Of a stretch of DNA of 18,138 bases, positions 1-8,071 are shown in pieces (the first letter of the stretch is position 1; the number at the start of each line of letters is the position of its first letter). The translations under genes were made by a program, and so were the position numbers. This DNA is from CAYSCW01 sp964429795 (GTDB taxonomy: Bacteria > Acidobacteriota > Aminicenantia > Aminicenantales > Aminicenantaceae). Below the pieces are notes generated by a model. That model saw only the letters and a list, made by a program, of their open reading frames with translations, was not told the origin of the DNA and searched no databases. The DNA lies in NCBI GenBank assembly GCA_964429795.1, contig CAYSCW010000045.1, positions 1 to 18,138 on the forward strand, given 5' to 3'.

Positions 1-121
1 ATCAGAGCGATGAACGCATTTTCCATTCTTGCATATCTTATTCCATTCCACTCCCGTGGTCAACTTTACCGAAAGCATTTCCATATCCTTGCTTAATATA
101 TATAAAAACGAAAGTCTAAGT

Positions 122-267
122 GAGGTGAGGGAGGGGGGTGAGGAAGCCCCTGTGAGGGCTGAGCGGGCATGGTTTCTCTCTGCAGGAGAGAAGAGCGAAG
201 CCCGAACGGGAGCTGATTTTCCTCGCTGGGGAAAATCAACGTGCTGACGACCCCCCTCCCTCACCTC
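122..267. repeat. 146-bp structured element closed by a perfect 18-bp inverted repeat
   Basis: The arms 122-139 and 250-267 are perfect reverse complements. Between them lie four further hairpins: 145-149 with 156-160, 174-180 with 186-192 (7 bp, 5-base loop), CCC/GGG around GAAC at 201-210, and 214-222 with 230-238 (9 bp, 7-base loop). An outer stem enclosing several small hairpins suggests a multibranched RNA or a small palindromic mobile repeat (MITE-like). No target-site duplication is evident. Sixteen bases (139-154) recur exactly at 13503-13518. The rest of 1-335 shows no convincing gene. The 10-base GAGGAAATAG occurs at 272-281 and 311-320. Strand and function cannot be decided from the sequence. 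Confidence 0.6.
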
Positions 268-335
268 TATCGAGGAAATAGGAATACGGTGAACATCGCG
301 TTGACTGAGGGAGGAAATAGTGTTAACTTCTGAAC

Positions 336-1985
336 GTGAAATTCTTAAAAATCCTGGTCAATTCCTTGCTCAGCGGACTCCTTTTCTGCCTCCTGTTGTC
401 GCTTCTTGTTTCCGATCTTAACATCAACCTTGACATTGATCTTCCCTTCTTCTTCCAGCTCACTCTTTTCCTTTTCATAACCTATGGCCTCATCATCAGC
501 CTTTTCTGTTTCCTGGCCTTCTTTGTCCTCCAGTTTTTCCTGGGAAGAAGATTCAACATTGCCTTTGTTTCTCCCTCCTTCCTTTCCATCAGTTTTTCTC
601 TCATTCTTATCCTCTTTCTCCTGATTTTCAGAGGAAATCAAGCCTATTTTCAATCCTTCTTCGACCTTGAAGCGCAGAGAATTCTCCAGACTCAATTCAT
701 AATCCTTCTCATTCCGGCCCTTATCGGACTGGCCGCCTTTTACCTTTACTACCGCTACAAAAAAAGGGCGTTTATCTTCCTCGTCTACTTCATCCTCTCG
801 TTTGCCTCCCTTGTTTACGTGGTCAGTCTCAGGTTTTACTATTCGCTACCTGTAAAGATTAAAAATGTGGCCAACATCGAGGCCAAAGAAATTGACAAGA
901 AGATCACCATCATCGGTCTTGAGGGCTTGAGTTTCGACTTTCTGATCCCGGCCATCAACAGTGGGAAGCTCCCCAATTTTTCCTGGCTCATGGAAAACGG
1001 AAGCTGGGGCCAACTGGCAAGCTTCTCTCCCAGTGAGCCCTTCATTTTTAACAATTCCTTCAACACCGGAAAATTTCCCTATAAGCATAGACAAATTTCT
1101 CTGTTCATGTTTCAACCCTGGAATGTATCGATGTCCCTGGAAGTCACTCCCCGCTATGTCTTCTTCCGCCAGATGAGCAAGGCAGGGCTTCTTGAAGTCT
1201 CTGCTAACAAGACTTCTCTCTTCACCAAAGACATCTGGAAAATCCTGGAGGAAAACAGCACCCCATTCATCAGAAAAGACTGGCCCTACGAACTCGAAGT
1301 CAGCCAACCCTCTCCAAAAGCAGAAAAGCTCTTCAGTGTATTTTATGATGAATTGAAATTCGAACCCAGCCATATCTTCAACATGGTCAAACAGGCTTTC
1401 TTCAGGGATTTTGAATACGAGGAAAAAGTCAGCCAGGCAAAAAGCAAAGGCTCTCCTCAACTTATTTATTTTCTGCTGAATGGCCTGAATATCGTGGAGA
1501 CTTATTTCTATAAATACAGCTTTCCTGATTTATTCGGTACCATCGACCAGGAAGAGATAACAAAATACGGAGTGATTATCGAAAAGTATTACCAATTCTA
1601 TGATCAAATAATCGGCAAATACCTGGCCGCCCTTAAGGAGGGCGAGCTTCTGGTTATCTACTCCCCTCACGGGATAGAACCACTTCCTGTATGGAAAAGA
1701 TTTATCGAAAGTCTCCTCGGAAACCCAGAAGTCTCAGCCTACCACGAGAATGCTCCTCCGGGAGCGGTATTTTTCTACGGAAAAGACATCCTGAGAGGAA
1801 ACAACATTAAGGGGATGAATCTTATAGACGTAACCCCCACTCTCCTCAATTATATGGGTCTTCCTGTGGGAAAAGATATGGATGGAATCGTCAACACATC
1901 CATATTTATGGAGGCATTCAAGACAGAAAATCCCATCCTGTATATCTCTTCATACGAAGAAATAACCATCAGAAGTTCCAAATAA
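336..1985 (+). CDS. Membrane-anchored alkaline-phosphatase-superfamily (type I phosphodiesterase-like) protein with altered active site
   Basis: 549 residues. The N-terminal ~170 residues hold about five hydrophobic segments, so the C-terminal domain (from ~188) is tethered to the membrane and is probably extracytoplasmic. That domain follows the nucleotide pyrophosphatase/phosphodiesterase layout: IIGLEGLSFD at 192-201, GKLPNFSWLMENG at 210-222, FNTGKFPYKH at 242-251, PHG at 444-446, His470, and DVTPTLLNYMGLP at 498-510 followed by MDG. The family normally has Asp in the first motif, Thr or Ser in the second, Asp/His in the middle and Asp-His in the fourth. Here they read Glu196, Asn240, Asn385/Glu388 and Pro444-His445, so catalysis may be lost or changed. 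The start is GTG 336. A purine-rich GAGGAAATAG lies rather far upstream (311-320), and a possible 14-codon leader frame (289-333) ends just before. It converges on the signal peptidase gene. The fold is fairly sure; the substrate is unknown. Confidence 0.75.
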   Translation: MKFLKILVNSLLSGLLFCLLLSLLVSDLNINLDIDLPFFFQLTLFLFITYGLIISLFCFLAFFVLQFFLGRRFNIAFVSPSFLSISFSLILILFLLIFRGNQAYFQSFFDLEAQRILQTQFIILLIPALIGLAAFYLYYRYKKRAFIFLVYFILSFASLVYVVSLRFYYSLPVKIKNVANIEAKEIDKKITIIGLEGLSFDFLIPAINSGKLPNFSWLMENGSWGQLASFSPSEPFIFNNSFNTGKFPYKHRQISLFMFQPWNVSMSLEVTPRYVFFRQMSKAGLLEVSANKTSLFTKDIWKILEENSTPFIRKDWPYELEVSQPSPKAEKLFSVFYDELKFEPSHIFNMVKQAFFRDFEYEEKVSQAKSKGSPQLIYFLLNGLNIVETYFYKYSFPDLFGTIDQEEITKYGVIIEKYYQFYDQIIGKYLAALKEGELLVIYSPHGIEPLPVWKRFIESLLGNPEVSAYHENAPPGAVFFYGKDILRGNNIKGMNLIDVTPTLLNYMGLPVGKDMDGIVNTSIFMEAFKTENPILYISSYEEITIRSSK

Positions 1986-2010
1986 CAGGAAAACAAGATG
2001 CTGATTTTGG

Positions 2011-2730
2011 TTATCTAACCAGATGGAAAATGCGTCTCCACCGTGCCTTGAGGATGAAATTCACGAATTTCTTTAACCTTTCTCTGAGGTCTGTTTTCAG
2101 GTAGGCGTCTTTCTCGGCCCTGTAGGAAAAATAGATCACCCAGGGCCTGCCTTTTATATTATCGAGAGACAAGAATCCCCAGTAGCGGCTGTCATAGCTG
2201 CTGTCGCGGTTGTCCCCCATAACAAAACAGTAACCAGGAGGAACCTCCACGGGACCAAAATTATCTCTAATGGTGTCATTGTAATGATAGTATCCCTCTT
2301 CGCTGTGCACTTGGCTGTCGTTGTGAACTTTGTGTTCTTCGAGAATAGGCTGGCCATTGATATAGACCTGCTTGTCTTTGATTTCTACGTTTTCCCCTTC
2401 CAGGGCAATGACTCTTTTAACAAAATCCTTACTGAGGTCTTCAGGATACTTGAAGACCACGATGTCGTACCTTTTCATTTTCCTCATAGGGAGAATCTTC
2501 TCCTCCCATGCAAATTGAGGTTGGACATACATGAATTTGTCCACAAGGAGAAAATCACCTATGAGCAAGGTGGGTTCCATGGAGCCGGTGGGAATCTGGA
2601 AGGCCTGCACTACAAAGGTCATCACAAAGAAGACGAAAACAGCCGTCTCTGCAATGAGTTCGAAGTATTCGCGAAAGGTGCTTCTTTCCCTCTCCTTCTC
2701 TTTTTTCTTCTTTTCTTTTCCTTTCTTCAT
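2011..2730 (-). CDS. lepB: Signal peptidase I (LepB, S26 family)
   Basis: Cleaves signal peptides from exported preproteins at the outer face of the cytoplasmic membrane. From ATG 2730 it has 239 residues: a strongly basic start (Lys/Glu/Arg-rich, 1-20), one membrane segment (~27-45), the Ser box IPTGSMEPT with catalytic Ser50, the Lys box FVKRVIA with catalytic Lys105, and the C-terminal box GDNRDSSYDSR at 172-182. All catalytic elements are intact and length is normal. The ATG lies one base after the stop of the upstream prenyltransferase gene (TAA-G-ATG), which suggests coupled translation. A GTG at 2751 would add seven residues and overlap that gene. Neither start has a clear Shine-Dalgarno, and I prefer the ATG. 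The gene is convergent with the phosphatase-fold gene, only 25 bases away. Confidence 0.93.
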   Translation of the reverse strand: MKKGKEKKKKEKERERSTFREYFELIAETAVFVFFVMTFVVQAFQIPTGSMEPTLLIGDFLLVDKFMYVQPQFAWEEKILPMRKMKRYDIVVFKYPEDLSKDFVKRVIALEGENVEIKDKQVYINGQPILEEHKVHNDSQVHSEEGYYHYNDTIRDNFGPVEVPPGYCFVMGDNRDSSYDSRYWGFLSLDNIKGRPWVIYFSYRAEKDAYLKTDLRERLKKFVNFILKARWRRIFHLVR

Positions 2731-2731
2731 C

Positions 2732-3670
2732 TTAAAACACGAATGAAACACTTAATATAGCTAAAAACACAAAATTCATCAAGATTGTGGTCTTGACAGC
2801 GGGCAGAAAGCCAGGCCAATTTCCGAGGTTTTTCATGGCCACTTTAAAGGCCATGAGAGGCAGGGGAAGACTGGCCAGCACAATCAACGACCATATGGGC
2901 CATCCTCCAAATATTATTCCTGCAAGGACTGCGAGATAGCAGCACAGGGCAAGCAAAAAATAGATGATCAGGCTATTCTTGAACCCATAAAGAATCACCC
3001 ACGTTTTTCTCCCGGTCAAAGCATCAGCCTCTTTGTCGGCAAATTCGTTGATCAGAAGAACGAGGGTGGTCAGAATTCCGGAAGGAACAGCCGCCATCAA
3101 AGGCCAGAAAGAGCGAAGGACGTTGGCCTGGACATAGTAGGCACCGATGACCATCAAAGGACCCCAAGCCAAGAAGATAGCGATCTCTCCCAGGCCTCTG
3201 TTAACCAGCCTGACCGGAAAACCATTGTAGCTGAAGACAAAGAAAACAGCCGCCATACCGATCAGCAGGATGACATTCCCTCTGGAGACTGCATTGAGGT
3301 AAAGCCCTATGGCTGAACCCAGAGCGGCAAAAACCAGGGAAACAACCAGCGCTTCTGCGGGCTTGACGAACCCATCCAAAACCATCCGGCTTCCTCCTGA
3401 GAAAGGAACGAGGGCATTGCGGTTGGAGGCATCGTTTCCGCTTTTAAAATCAAAGTAATCGTTGGCCACATTGCAAGCGATGTGAAGAAAAAAAGCTCCT
3501 GCCAAGGTCAACAAGAATAATCCCAGATTGAAGCGATGGGTATGCCACCAGGCAAAAGCTGTCCCTACGAAGACAGCACCAAGGGTGACGGTCAGAAAGG
3601 GAAGTCTCAGTAGAAGAAGAATCGCCTTTGCTTTACTCATTTTTAAAGGTTTATTATAAGCCATATTCAT
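2732..3670 (-). CDS. UbiA-family prenyltransferase (MenA-like, quinone or lipid biosynthesis)
   Basis: 312-residue multi-spanning membrane protein of the UbiA superfamily, which moves an isoprenoid chain from its diphosphate onto an aromatic or other acceptor. The first Asp-rich motif is NVANDYFDFKSGND at 67-80, followed by PFSGGSR (89-95), a pattern I associate with MenA (1,4-dihydroxy-2-naphthoate prenyltransferase, menaquinone pathway). The second is NEFADKEADALTGRKT at 208-223, matching the usual DxxxD metal site. Eight to nine hydrophobic stretches fill the rest. No menaquinone gene is adjacent, so the acceptor is not proven. Start at ATG 3670 is uncertain: Met3 and Met11 are also possible and no good ribosome site is visible. 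It is the first gene of a pair with lepB. Confidence 0.85.
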   Translation of the reverse strand: MNMAYNKPLKMSKAKAILLLLRLPFLTVTLGAVFVGTAFAWWHTHRFNLGLFLLTLAGAFFLHIACNVANDYFDFKSGNDASNRNALVPFSGGSRMVLDGFVKPAEALVVSLVFAALGSAIGLYLNAVSRGNVILLIGMAAVFFVFSYNGFPVRLVNRGLGEIAIFLAWGPLMVIGAYYVQANVLRSFWPLMAAVPSGILTTLVLLINEFADKEADALTGRKTWVILYGFKNSLIIYFLLALCCYLAVLAGIIFGGWPIWSLIVLASLPLPLMAFKVAMKNLGNWPGFLPAVKTTILMNFVFLAILSVSFVF

Positions 3671-3719
3671 AAATAATCAAACCGTTAAACATCTCATTTA
3701 TATATATGGAACAGCACAA

Positions 3720-3771
3720 TTCGGAAAACAGCCCTTAAATAACAGAGCGACATGTTCGGAAAACTGTCGCT
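3720..3771. promoter_or_regulatory. Dyad and short direct repeat in the divergent ubiA-ychF intergenic region
   Basis: AGCGACA (3746-3752) and TGTCGCT (3765-3771) form a perfect 7-bp dyad around 12 bases. The 10-base TTCGGAAAAC occurs at 3720-3729 and again at 3755-3764 inside the dyad loop. It sits between two divergent genes, so an operator is possible. No matching -35/-10 pair was convincing. Confidence 0.3.
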
Positions 3772-3871
3772 ACAAAACCTCCCCAATGCTCTCTTCCTTG
3801 ATCACGGAAATGGAGATGCTCATTTTCTCCCTCTTTTTCTTGATGGCGGCTTCTGTTATCATACAGGAAAG

Positions 3872-4948
3872 ATGAATTTCACCATTTTCGGATATCCTAA
3901 AACCGGAAAGACAACTCTCTTTAACCTTTTGACAGGAGCTAAGATAGAAGTTAAGGCTTACGAGGAAAGAAAAAAAGAGCCTAACCTGCGCACATGCGCT
4001 GTTCCCGATCCTCGATTGGACAAACTGGCAGCGCTTTATCCTGACAAGGAAAAAAAGCCTGCAACGGTCGATTTTGTGGATCTGGCCGGCATATCCTACG
4101 GCGAGATCAAAGGCAGCGCCTATCTCGACTATCTCAGACGGGCCGATGGTCTCGCTCACGTGGTGAGAGGTTTCATCGACCCCCAAATTCCTCCCCCAAA
4201 GGGAGAAGTCAGCCCCAAGGAAGATATCTTGTCCATGGAGGAGGAGCTCATCCTGGCCGATTTAATCTCGGTGGAGAGCCGATTGGAAAAGCTGGAAAAA
4301 GAGCTTCAGAGGACAAAACATCCTGAAGGCGAGAAAGAGAAGGAAGCTCTGGAAAAGATACGCCATCAACTGGAGCAAGGAAAAGCAATTCGTCTTCTCG
4401 AATTTTCCCCTTCCGAGGAGAAGTTGACCAAAAGCTTCGCCTTTCTCACCCAAAAGCCTCTTCTCCATATGATCAACATCGACGAGAATGACATCCCTCA
4501 CATCGAGACTCCCGGGGAGCTTTTCTCGCTTCCAGAAAAAGAACTGGCCACACTGGCTTTCTGCGGGAAGATTGAGACAGAAATCCTGGAGCTTGAAGAC
4601 GATGAAGACAGAGAAACCTTCATGAAGGAATACGGGCTGAAGGAACTGAGTGTGACCAGATTTTTGAAAACATCCTATGACCTTATGAGGATGATCACAT
4701 TCTTCACCATCGGCAAGGAAGAAGTCAAAGCATGGACCATCATGGAAGGAACGCCTGCTCAACAGGCTGCAGGCACCATCCACACAGACATGGAAAAAGG
4801 TTTTATCAAGGCAGATGTGATCTCCTGGGACCAGATGCTTCAGTATTCCTCTTTTCAAGAAGCCAAGGAGAAGGCAGCAGTCCGCCTGGAAGGAAAGGAT
4901 TACATCGTCCAGGATGGCGATGTGATCTATTTCCGGTTTTCATCGTAG
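3872..4948 (+). CDS. ychF: YchF-like P-loop NTPase (Obg family with C-terminal TGS domain)
   Basis: 358 residues, close to the usual ~363 of YchF/EngD, a ribosome-associated NTPase of the Obg group that often prefers ATP. It shows the P-loop GYPKTGKT at 7-14, the G3 motif DLAG at 70-73, and NIDEND (202-207) where YchF has its NxxE variant of the GTPase NKxD motif. A coiled, charged helical region spans ~120-175. The C-terminal TGS domain has the family wording AWTIMEGTPAQQAAGTIHTD and ends GKDYIVQDGDVIYFRF. ATG 3872 follows AGGAAA and places the P-loop at the normal distance. The frame is open 40 codons further upstream, but that stretch has no YchF similarity. Some sequence features (no GEGLGNKF motif, GEIKGSAY instead) suggest a divergent paralogue. 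Confidence 0.88.
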   Translation: MNFTIFGYPKTGKTTLFNLLTGAKIEVKAYEERKKEPNLRTCAVPDPRLDKLAALYPDKEKKPATVDFVDLAGISYGEIKGSAYLDYLRRADGLAHVVRGFIDPQIPPPKGEVSPKEDILSMEEELILADLISVESRLEKLEKELQRTKHPEGEKEKEALEKIRHQLEQGKAIRLLEFSPSEEKLTKSFAFLTQKPLLHMINIDENDIPHIETPGELFSLPEKELATLAFCGKIETEILELEDDEDRETFMKEYGLKELSVTRFLKTSYDLMRMITFFTIGKEEVKAWTIMEGTPAQQAAGTIHTDMEKGFIKADVISWDQMLQYSSFQEAKEKAAVRLEGKDYIVQDGDVIYFRFSS

Positions 4949-5000
4949 CGGATATCACGATCACAGAACATGCAGCGAACGGTCCCTGCAAATAAAAATA

Positions 5001-6119
5001 ATGAAAAAGACATTCGAAATCACGGCTGAAGATCCCCGGTCTTCTGCCCGGACAGGAATCATTCACACCGCCCATGGACCCATCGAAACCCCGGCCTTTG
5101 CTCCTGTGGCCAGTCAAGGCACAATAAAAGGCCTCCTTCACAGCCAGCTTGAAAACCTGGGTGCCCAACTGCTGCTGGTTAATTCTTACCACCTTTATCT
5201 TCGGCCGGGCCTGAAGACCATAGAAAAACTGGGAGGCCTCCATGCCTTCATATCTTGGAAGCGGCCCATCCTCTCCGACAGCGGCGGCTTCCAGATCCAC
5301 AGCCTCTCCCCTCTGGTCAAAGTCAGGAAGGAGGGCGTGGAATTTACCTCCCATCTCGATGGGGCAAAAATTTTTCTTTCGCCTGAAGATGTCATCGACA
5401 TCCAGTCCAGACTAGGCTCGGATATCATGATGACTCTGGACTACTTCCTCCCTTACCCTGCATCCAAAGAAAAGACCAAACAAGCCGTTGCCTTGACCAC
5501 CGATTGGGCTCAGCGTTCCAAAATACGCTTCAGTCAAAAAGAATCTTCCCAGCTCCTGTGGGGAATATGCCAGGGCGGTATTCTCTGGGAGCAAAGGGAA
5601 AAAAGCATCGAAGCTTTGTTGGAGATCGGTTTTGACGGCTATGCATTGGGAGGCCTGGGCATAGGCGAGCCAAAATCCCCGTTCATGGAAGTGGTGGAAA
5701 AGGCCCACTCTCTCCTTCCCACAGATCAACCGCACTATCTTATGGGGATAGGCTATATCAATGACATATTAGAATGTGTGGAAAGAGGGATGGATTTTTT
5801 TGACTGTGTCCTCCCCACCCGCAATGCCAGAAACGGCACTCTCTTCACCAGCAAAGGCAGGATTGTCATCAAGAACAAAAAATACGCGAATGACCCCAGG
5901 CCTGTGGATGAGGCCTGTGAGTGCTACACCTGCCAGAATTTCTCCCGCGGCTACCTTCGCCATTTGTATGAAAGGCAGGAGATAAGCTCTGCCATCCTCA
6001 ACACCATACATAACCTCTTTTTTTATCTTGACATCTTCCGAAAAATTAGGCAATCTATTCAATCTCATTCGTATCAGAAATTTAAATGTAGTATAATAAA
6101 TAAAAAAGAAGAGGAATAA
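5001..6119 (+). CDS. tgt: tRNA-guanine(34) transglycosylase (queuine tRNA-ribosyltransferase)
   Basis: Exchanges guanine 34 for the queuosine precursor preQ1 in tRNAs with GUN anticodons. 372 residues, a normal length. The catalytic SDSGGFQ has Asp93, the nucleophile motif DCVLPTRNARNG has Asp268, and the substrate loops GICQGG (188-193) and ALGGLGIGEP (215-224) are present. The zinc site is Cys306, Cys308, Cys311 and His337 (CxCxxC then His). PHYLMGIG (244-251) is also canonical. The usual Cys of the LDECTPYPA stretch is Phe149 here (LDYFLPYPA). The last ~20 residues are a basic tail. The start at ATG 5001 has no obvious Shine-Dalgarno. It lies 52 bases after ychF and 4 bases before yajC, the common tgt-yajC-secD-secF order. 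Confidence 0.95.
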   Translation: MKKTFEITAEDPRSSARTGIIHTAHGPIETPAFAPVASQGTIKGLLHSQLENLGAQLLLVNSYHLYLRPGLKTIEKLGGLHAFISWKRPILSDSGGFQIHSLSPLVKVRKEGVEFTSHLDGAKIFLSPEDVIDIQSRLGSDIMMTLDYFLPYPASKEKTKQAVALTTDWAQRSKIRFSQKESSQLLWGICQGGILWEQREKSIEALLEIGFDGYALGGLGIGEPKSPFMEVVEKAHSLLPTDQPHYLMGIGYINDILECVERGMDFFDCVLPTRNARNGTLFTSKGRIVIKNKKYANDPRPVDEACECYTCQNFSRGYLRHLYERQEISSAILNTIHNLFFYLDIFRKIRQSIQSHSYQKFKCSIINKKEEE

Positions 6120-6123
6120 GCAA

Positions 6124-6468
6124 ATGCCCTTCGTAAGCCTTTTCGCTATTTTCCAGCAATCCCAACCCGCGCAGCGCGGAGGTGGAAGTTTCATTTCCGT
6201 GTTGATCCCTTTCATCCTGGTCTTTCTAATCTTCTATCTGCTGATCATAATGCCCTCCCGAAAGAGGCAGAAGAAACACCAGCAGATGGTGGAACAGCTC
6301 AAGCCCGGGGACAAAATCATCACCTCAGGAGGAGTTCACGGAACAGTGATGGGAGTCCAGAAGGACAAGATTGAGCTGAAAATCGCGACTAACGTCAAGA
6401 TTGATGTCACCAAGAGTGCGGTGGGCGCAATCCTGAGCCAAAAATCAGAAGAAAAGGGCAAAAGATAG
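6124..6468 (+). CDS. yajC: Preprotein translocase subunit YajC
   Basis: 114-residue accessory subunit of the SecDF-YajC complex. One transmembrane helix (~21-42, followed by the basic RKRQKKH) and a small cytoplasmic domain with LKPGDKIITSGGVHGTVMGV, the conserved YajC core. It starts four bases after the tgt stop behind GAGGAA, so it is probably translated from the same message. Length and motif order are ordinary, and secD and secF follow directly. Confidence 0.93.
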   Translation: MPFVSLFAIFQQSQPAQRGGGSFISVLIPFILVFLIFYLLIIMPSRKRQKKHQQMVEQLKPGDKIITSGGVHGTVMGVQKDKIELKIATNVKIDVTKSAVGAILSQKSEEKGKR

Positions 6469-6522
6469 TTCCATTCTTATTTTATTGATTAAACCCTTTG
6501 ATTACGGCAGGGAAAAGCTGAG

Positions 6523-8070
6523 ATGAAAAAAAAGCTGCGCTGGAAAGTGATTCTGGTCGCCGCTGTGATGGCCCTTGCCCTTTTCCTCTCCTATCCCCCC
6601 GGTAAAAAAATCAATCTCGGCCTAGACCTCTCGGGGGGGATGCATCTTGTCCTTCAGGTAGTCACCGATGATGCCATTAATATAGAATCAGACCAGGAAA
6701 TCATGCGTCTCCAGGAACAGATGAAGAAGAAAAACATCGCCTTCGGGACTGCAACCAGGGGAAAGCTGGGCGAGATTCTTATCGAAAAGATCAATCATGA
6801 CCAGGAGGGCCAGATAAAGGATCTTCTGGATGAATACTTCAAGGAATGGAATTACACCGTCATCCATGAGAAGGTAACTCTCTCCATGAAAGCCAGCGTC
6901 ATCCAATATCTAAGAGACCAATCTGTCCGGCAAGCCCTGGAGACCATTCGAAACCGAGTCGATGAACTCGGCCTGGCCGAACCGACCATCCAGAGACAGG
7001 GACTGGCAGGAGAGAGAATAATCGTGGAACTCCCCGGAGTGGAAAATCCGGAAAGAGTAAAAAACATCATTAAGACAACCGCACTTCTGGAGTGGAAACT
7101 GGTCTATGCAGGACCCGTTTCTGACCAGGAAACACTTCTTACCGATTACAGCGGCGAGGTTCCCAGCAATATGGAAGTGGTCAGGGGTGATCCCCAGAGG
7201 ACTGAAGGAGGCTACTACCTTGTCGACCGGGTAGCCGCGGTTTCGGGAAATGACCTGCGGAATGCCCGCCGCTCGGTGGATGAATGGAATAATCCTGCGG
7301 TGGCCTTCACTCTCAAACCTGATTCAGGCAAGGTCTTCTACAAATTCACCGGAGAAAATATCGGTAAGCCCCTTGCTATCGTCCTGGACGGAAAAATCCA
7401 GGAGGTGGCCACCATCCAAAGCCGGATTTCTGACAGCGGCATCATCCACGGTCGGTTCACCATAGAGGAGGCTGATGACATCGCCCTGGTTCTAAGAGCC
7501 GGAGCCTTGCCCGCTTCCATCAAATACCTGGAAGAAAGGACCATCGGACCATCCCTTGGAGCAGACTCTATCCGCAAAGGACTCTCTGCTACCATCATTG
7601 CCCTTATCCTGGTGATGATCTTCATGGTCTTGTACTACCGGTTCTCAGGCTTGAATGCCATCACCGCTCTTATCCTGAACATCCTTATCATGATGGGTGC
7701 CCTTTCCTATTTCAAGGCCACCCTGACCCTTCCCGGAATAGCCGGGATCATATTAACTATCGGAATGGCGGTGGATGCCAATGTGCTCGTCTTCGAAAGA
7801 ATCAGGGAAGAGCTGGCTTCGGGCAAGAATATCCTGAACTCCGTCGTTGCTGGATTTTCGCGGGCCTTCCGGACCATCCTGGATGCTAACGTGACCACCA
7901 TCATTGCCGCCATCTTCCTCTTTCAATTCGGAACCGGGCCGGTTAAGGGATTTGCGATCACCTTGATTATTGGAATCAGTGCCAGCATGTTCACGGCCGT
8001 TTTTGTCTCCCATCTCATCTTCGATATCTTCATGGGAAAAAGAAAAAAGAGGGATAAACTGAGCATATAA
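6523..8070 (+). CDS. secD: Protein translocase subunit SecD
   Basis: 515 residues. SecD pairs with SecF and uses the proton-motive force to pull translocating proteins out of SecYEG on the periplasmic side. It has the N-terminal helix, then LGLDLSGGMHLVLQV (D1), a large periplasmic domain with TIRNRVDELGLAEPTIQRQG and LPGVENPERV, and a head region with LAIVLDGKIQEVATIQSRIS. The block ALPASIKYLEERTIGPSLGA leads into five C-terminal helices with the motifs GIAGIILTIGMAVDANVLVFERIREE and GFSRAFRTILDANVTTIIAA. The Asp of GMAVDAN matches the residue linked to proton flow. Start ATG 6523 follows GGGAAAAG. It ends one base before secF. Confidence 0.96.
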   Translation: MKKKLRWKVILVAAVMALALFLSYPPGKKINLGLDLSGGMHLVLQVVTDDAINIESDQEIMRLQEQMKKKNIAFGTATRGKLGEILIEKINHDQEGQIKDLLDEYFKEWNYTVIHEKVTLSMKASVIQYLRDQSVRQALETIRNRVDELGLAEPTIQRQGLAGERIIVELPGVENPERVKNIIKTTALLEWKLVYAGPVSDQETLLTDYSGEVPSNMEVVRGDPQRTEGGYYLVDRVAAVSGNDLRNARRSVDEWNNPAVAFTLKPDSGKVFYKFTGENIGKPLAIVLDGKIQEVATIQSRISDSGIIHGRFTIEEADDIALVLRAGALPASIKYLEERTIGPSLGADSIRKGLSATIIALILVMIFMVLYYRFSGLNAITALILNILIMMGALSYFKATLTLPGIAGIILTIGMAVDANVLVFERIREELASGKNILNSVVAGFSRAFRTILDANVTTIIAAIFLFQFGTGPVKGFAITLIIGISASMFTAVFVSHLIFDIFMGKRKKRDKLSI

Positions 8071-8071
8071 A

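Noticed and set aside
29..247. 72-codon open frame
   Set aside because: It runs through the inverted-repeat element, has no ribosome site and reads as low-information sequence.
3752..3871. 40-codon N-terminal extension of the YchF-like gene
   Set aside because: No similarity to YchF and no ribosome site; the P-loop position fits the ATG at 3872.
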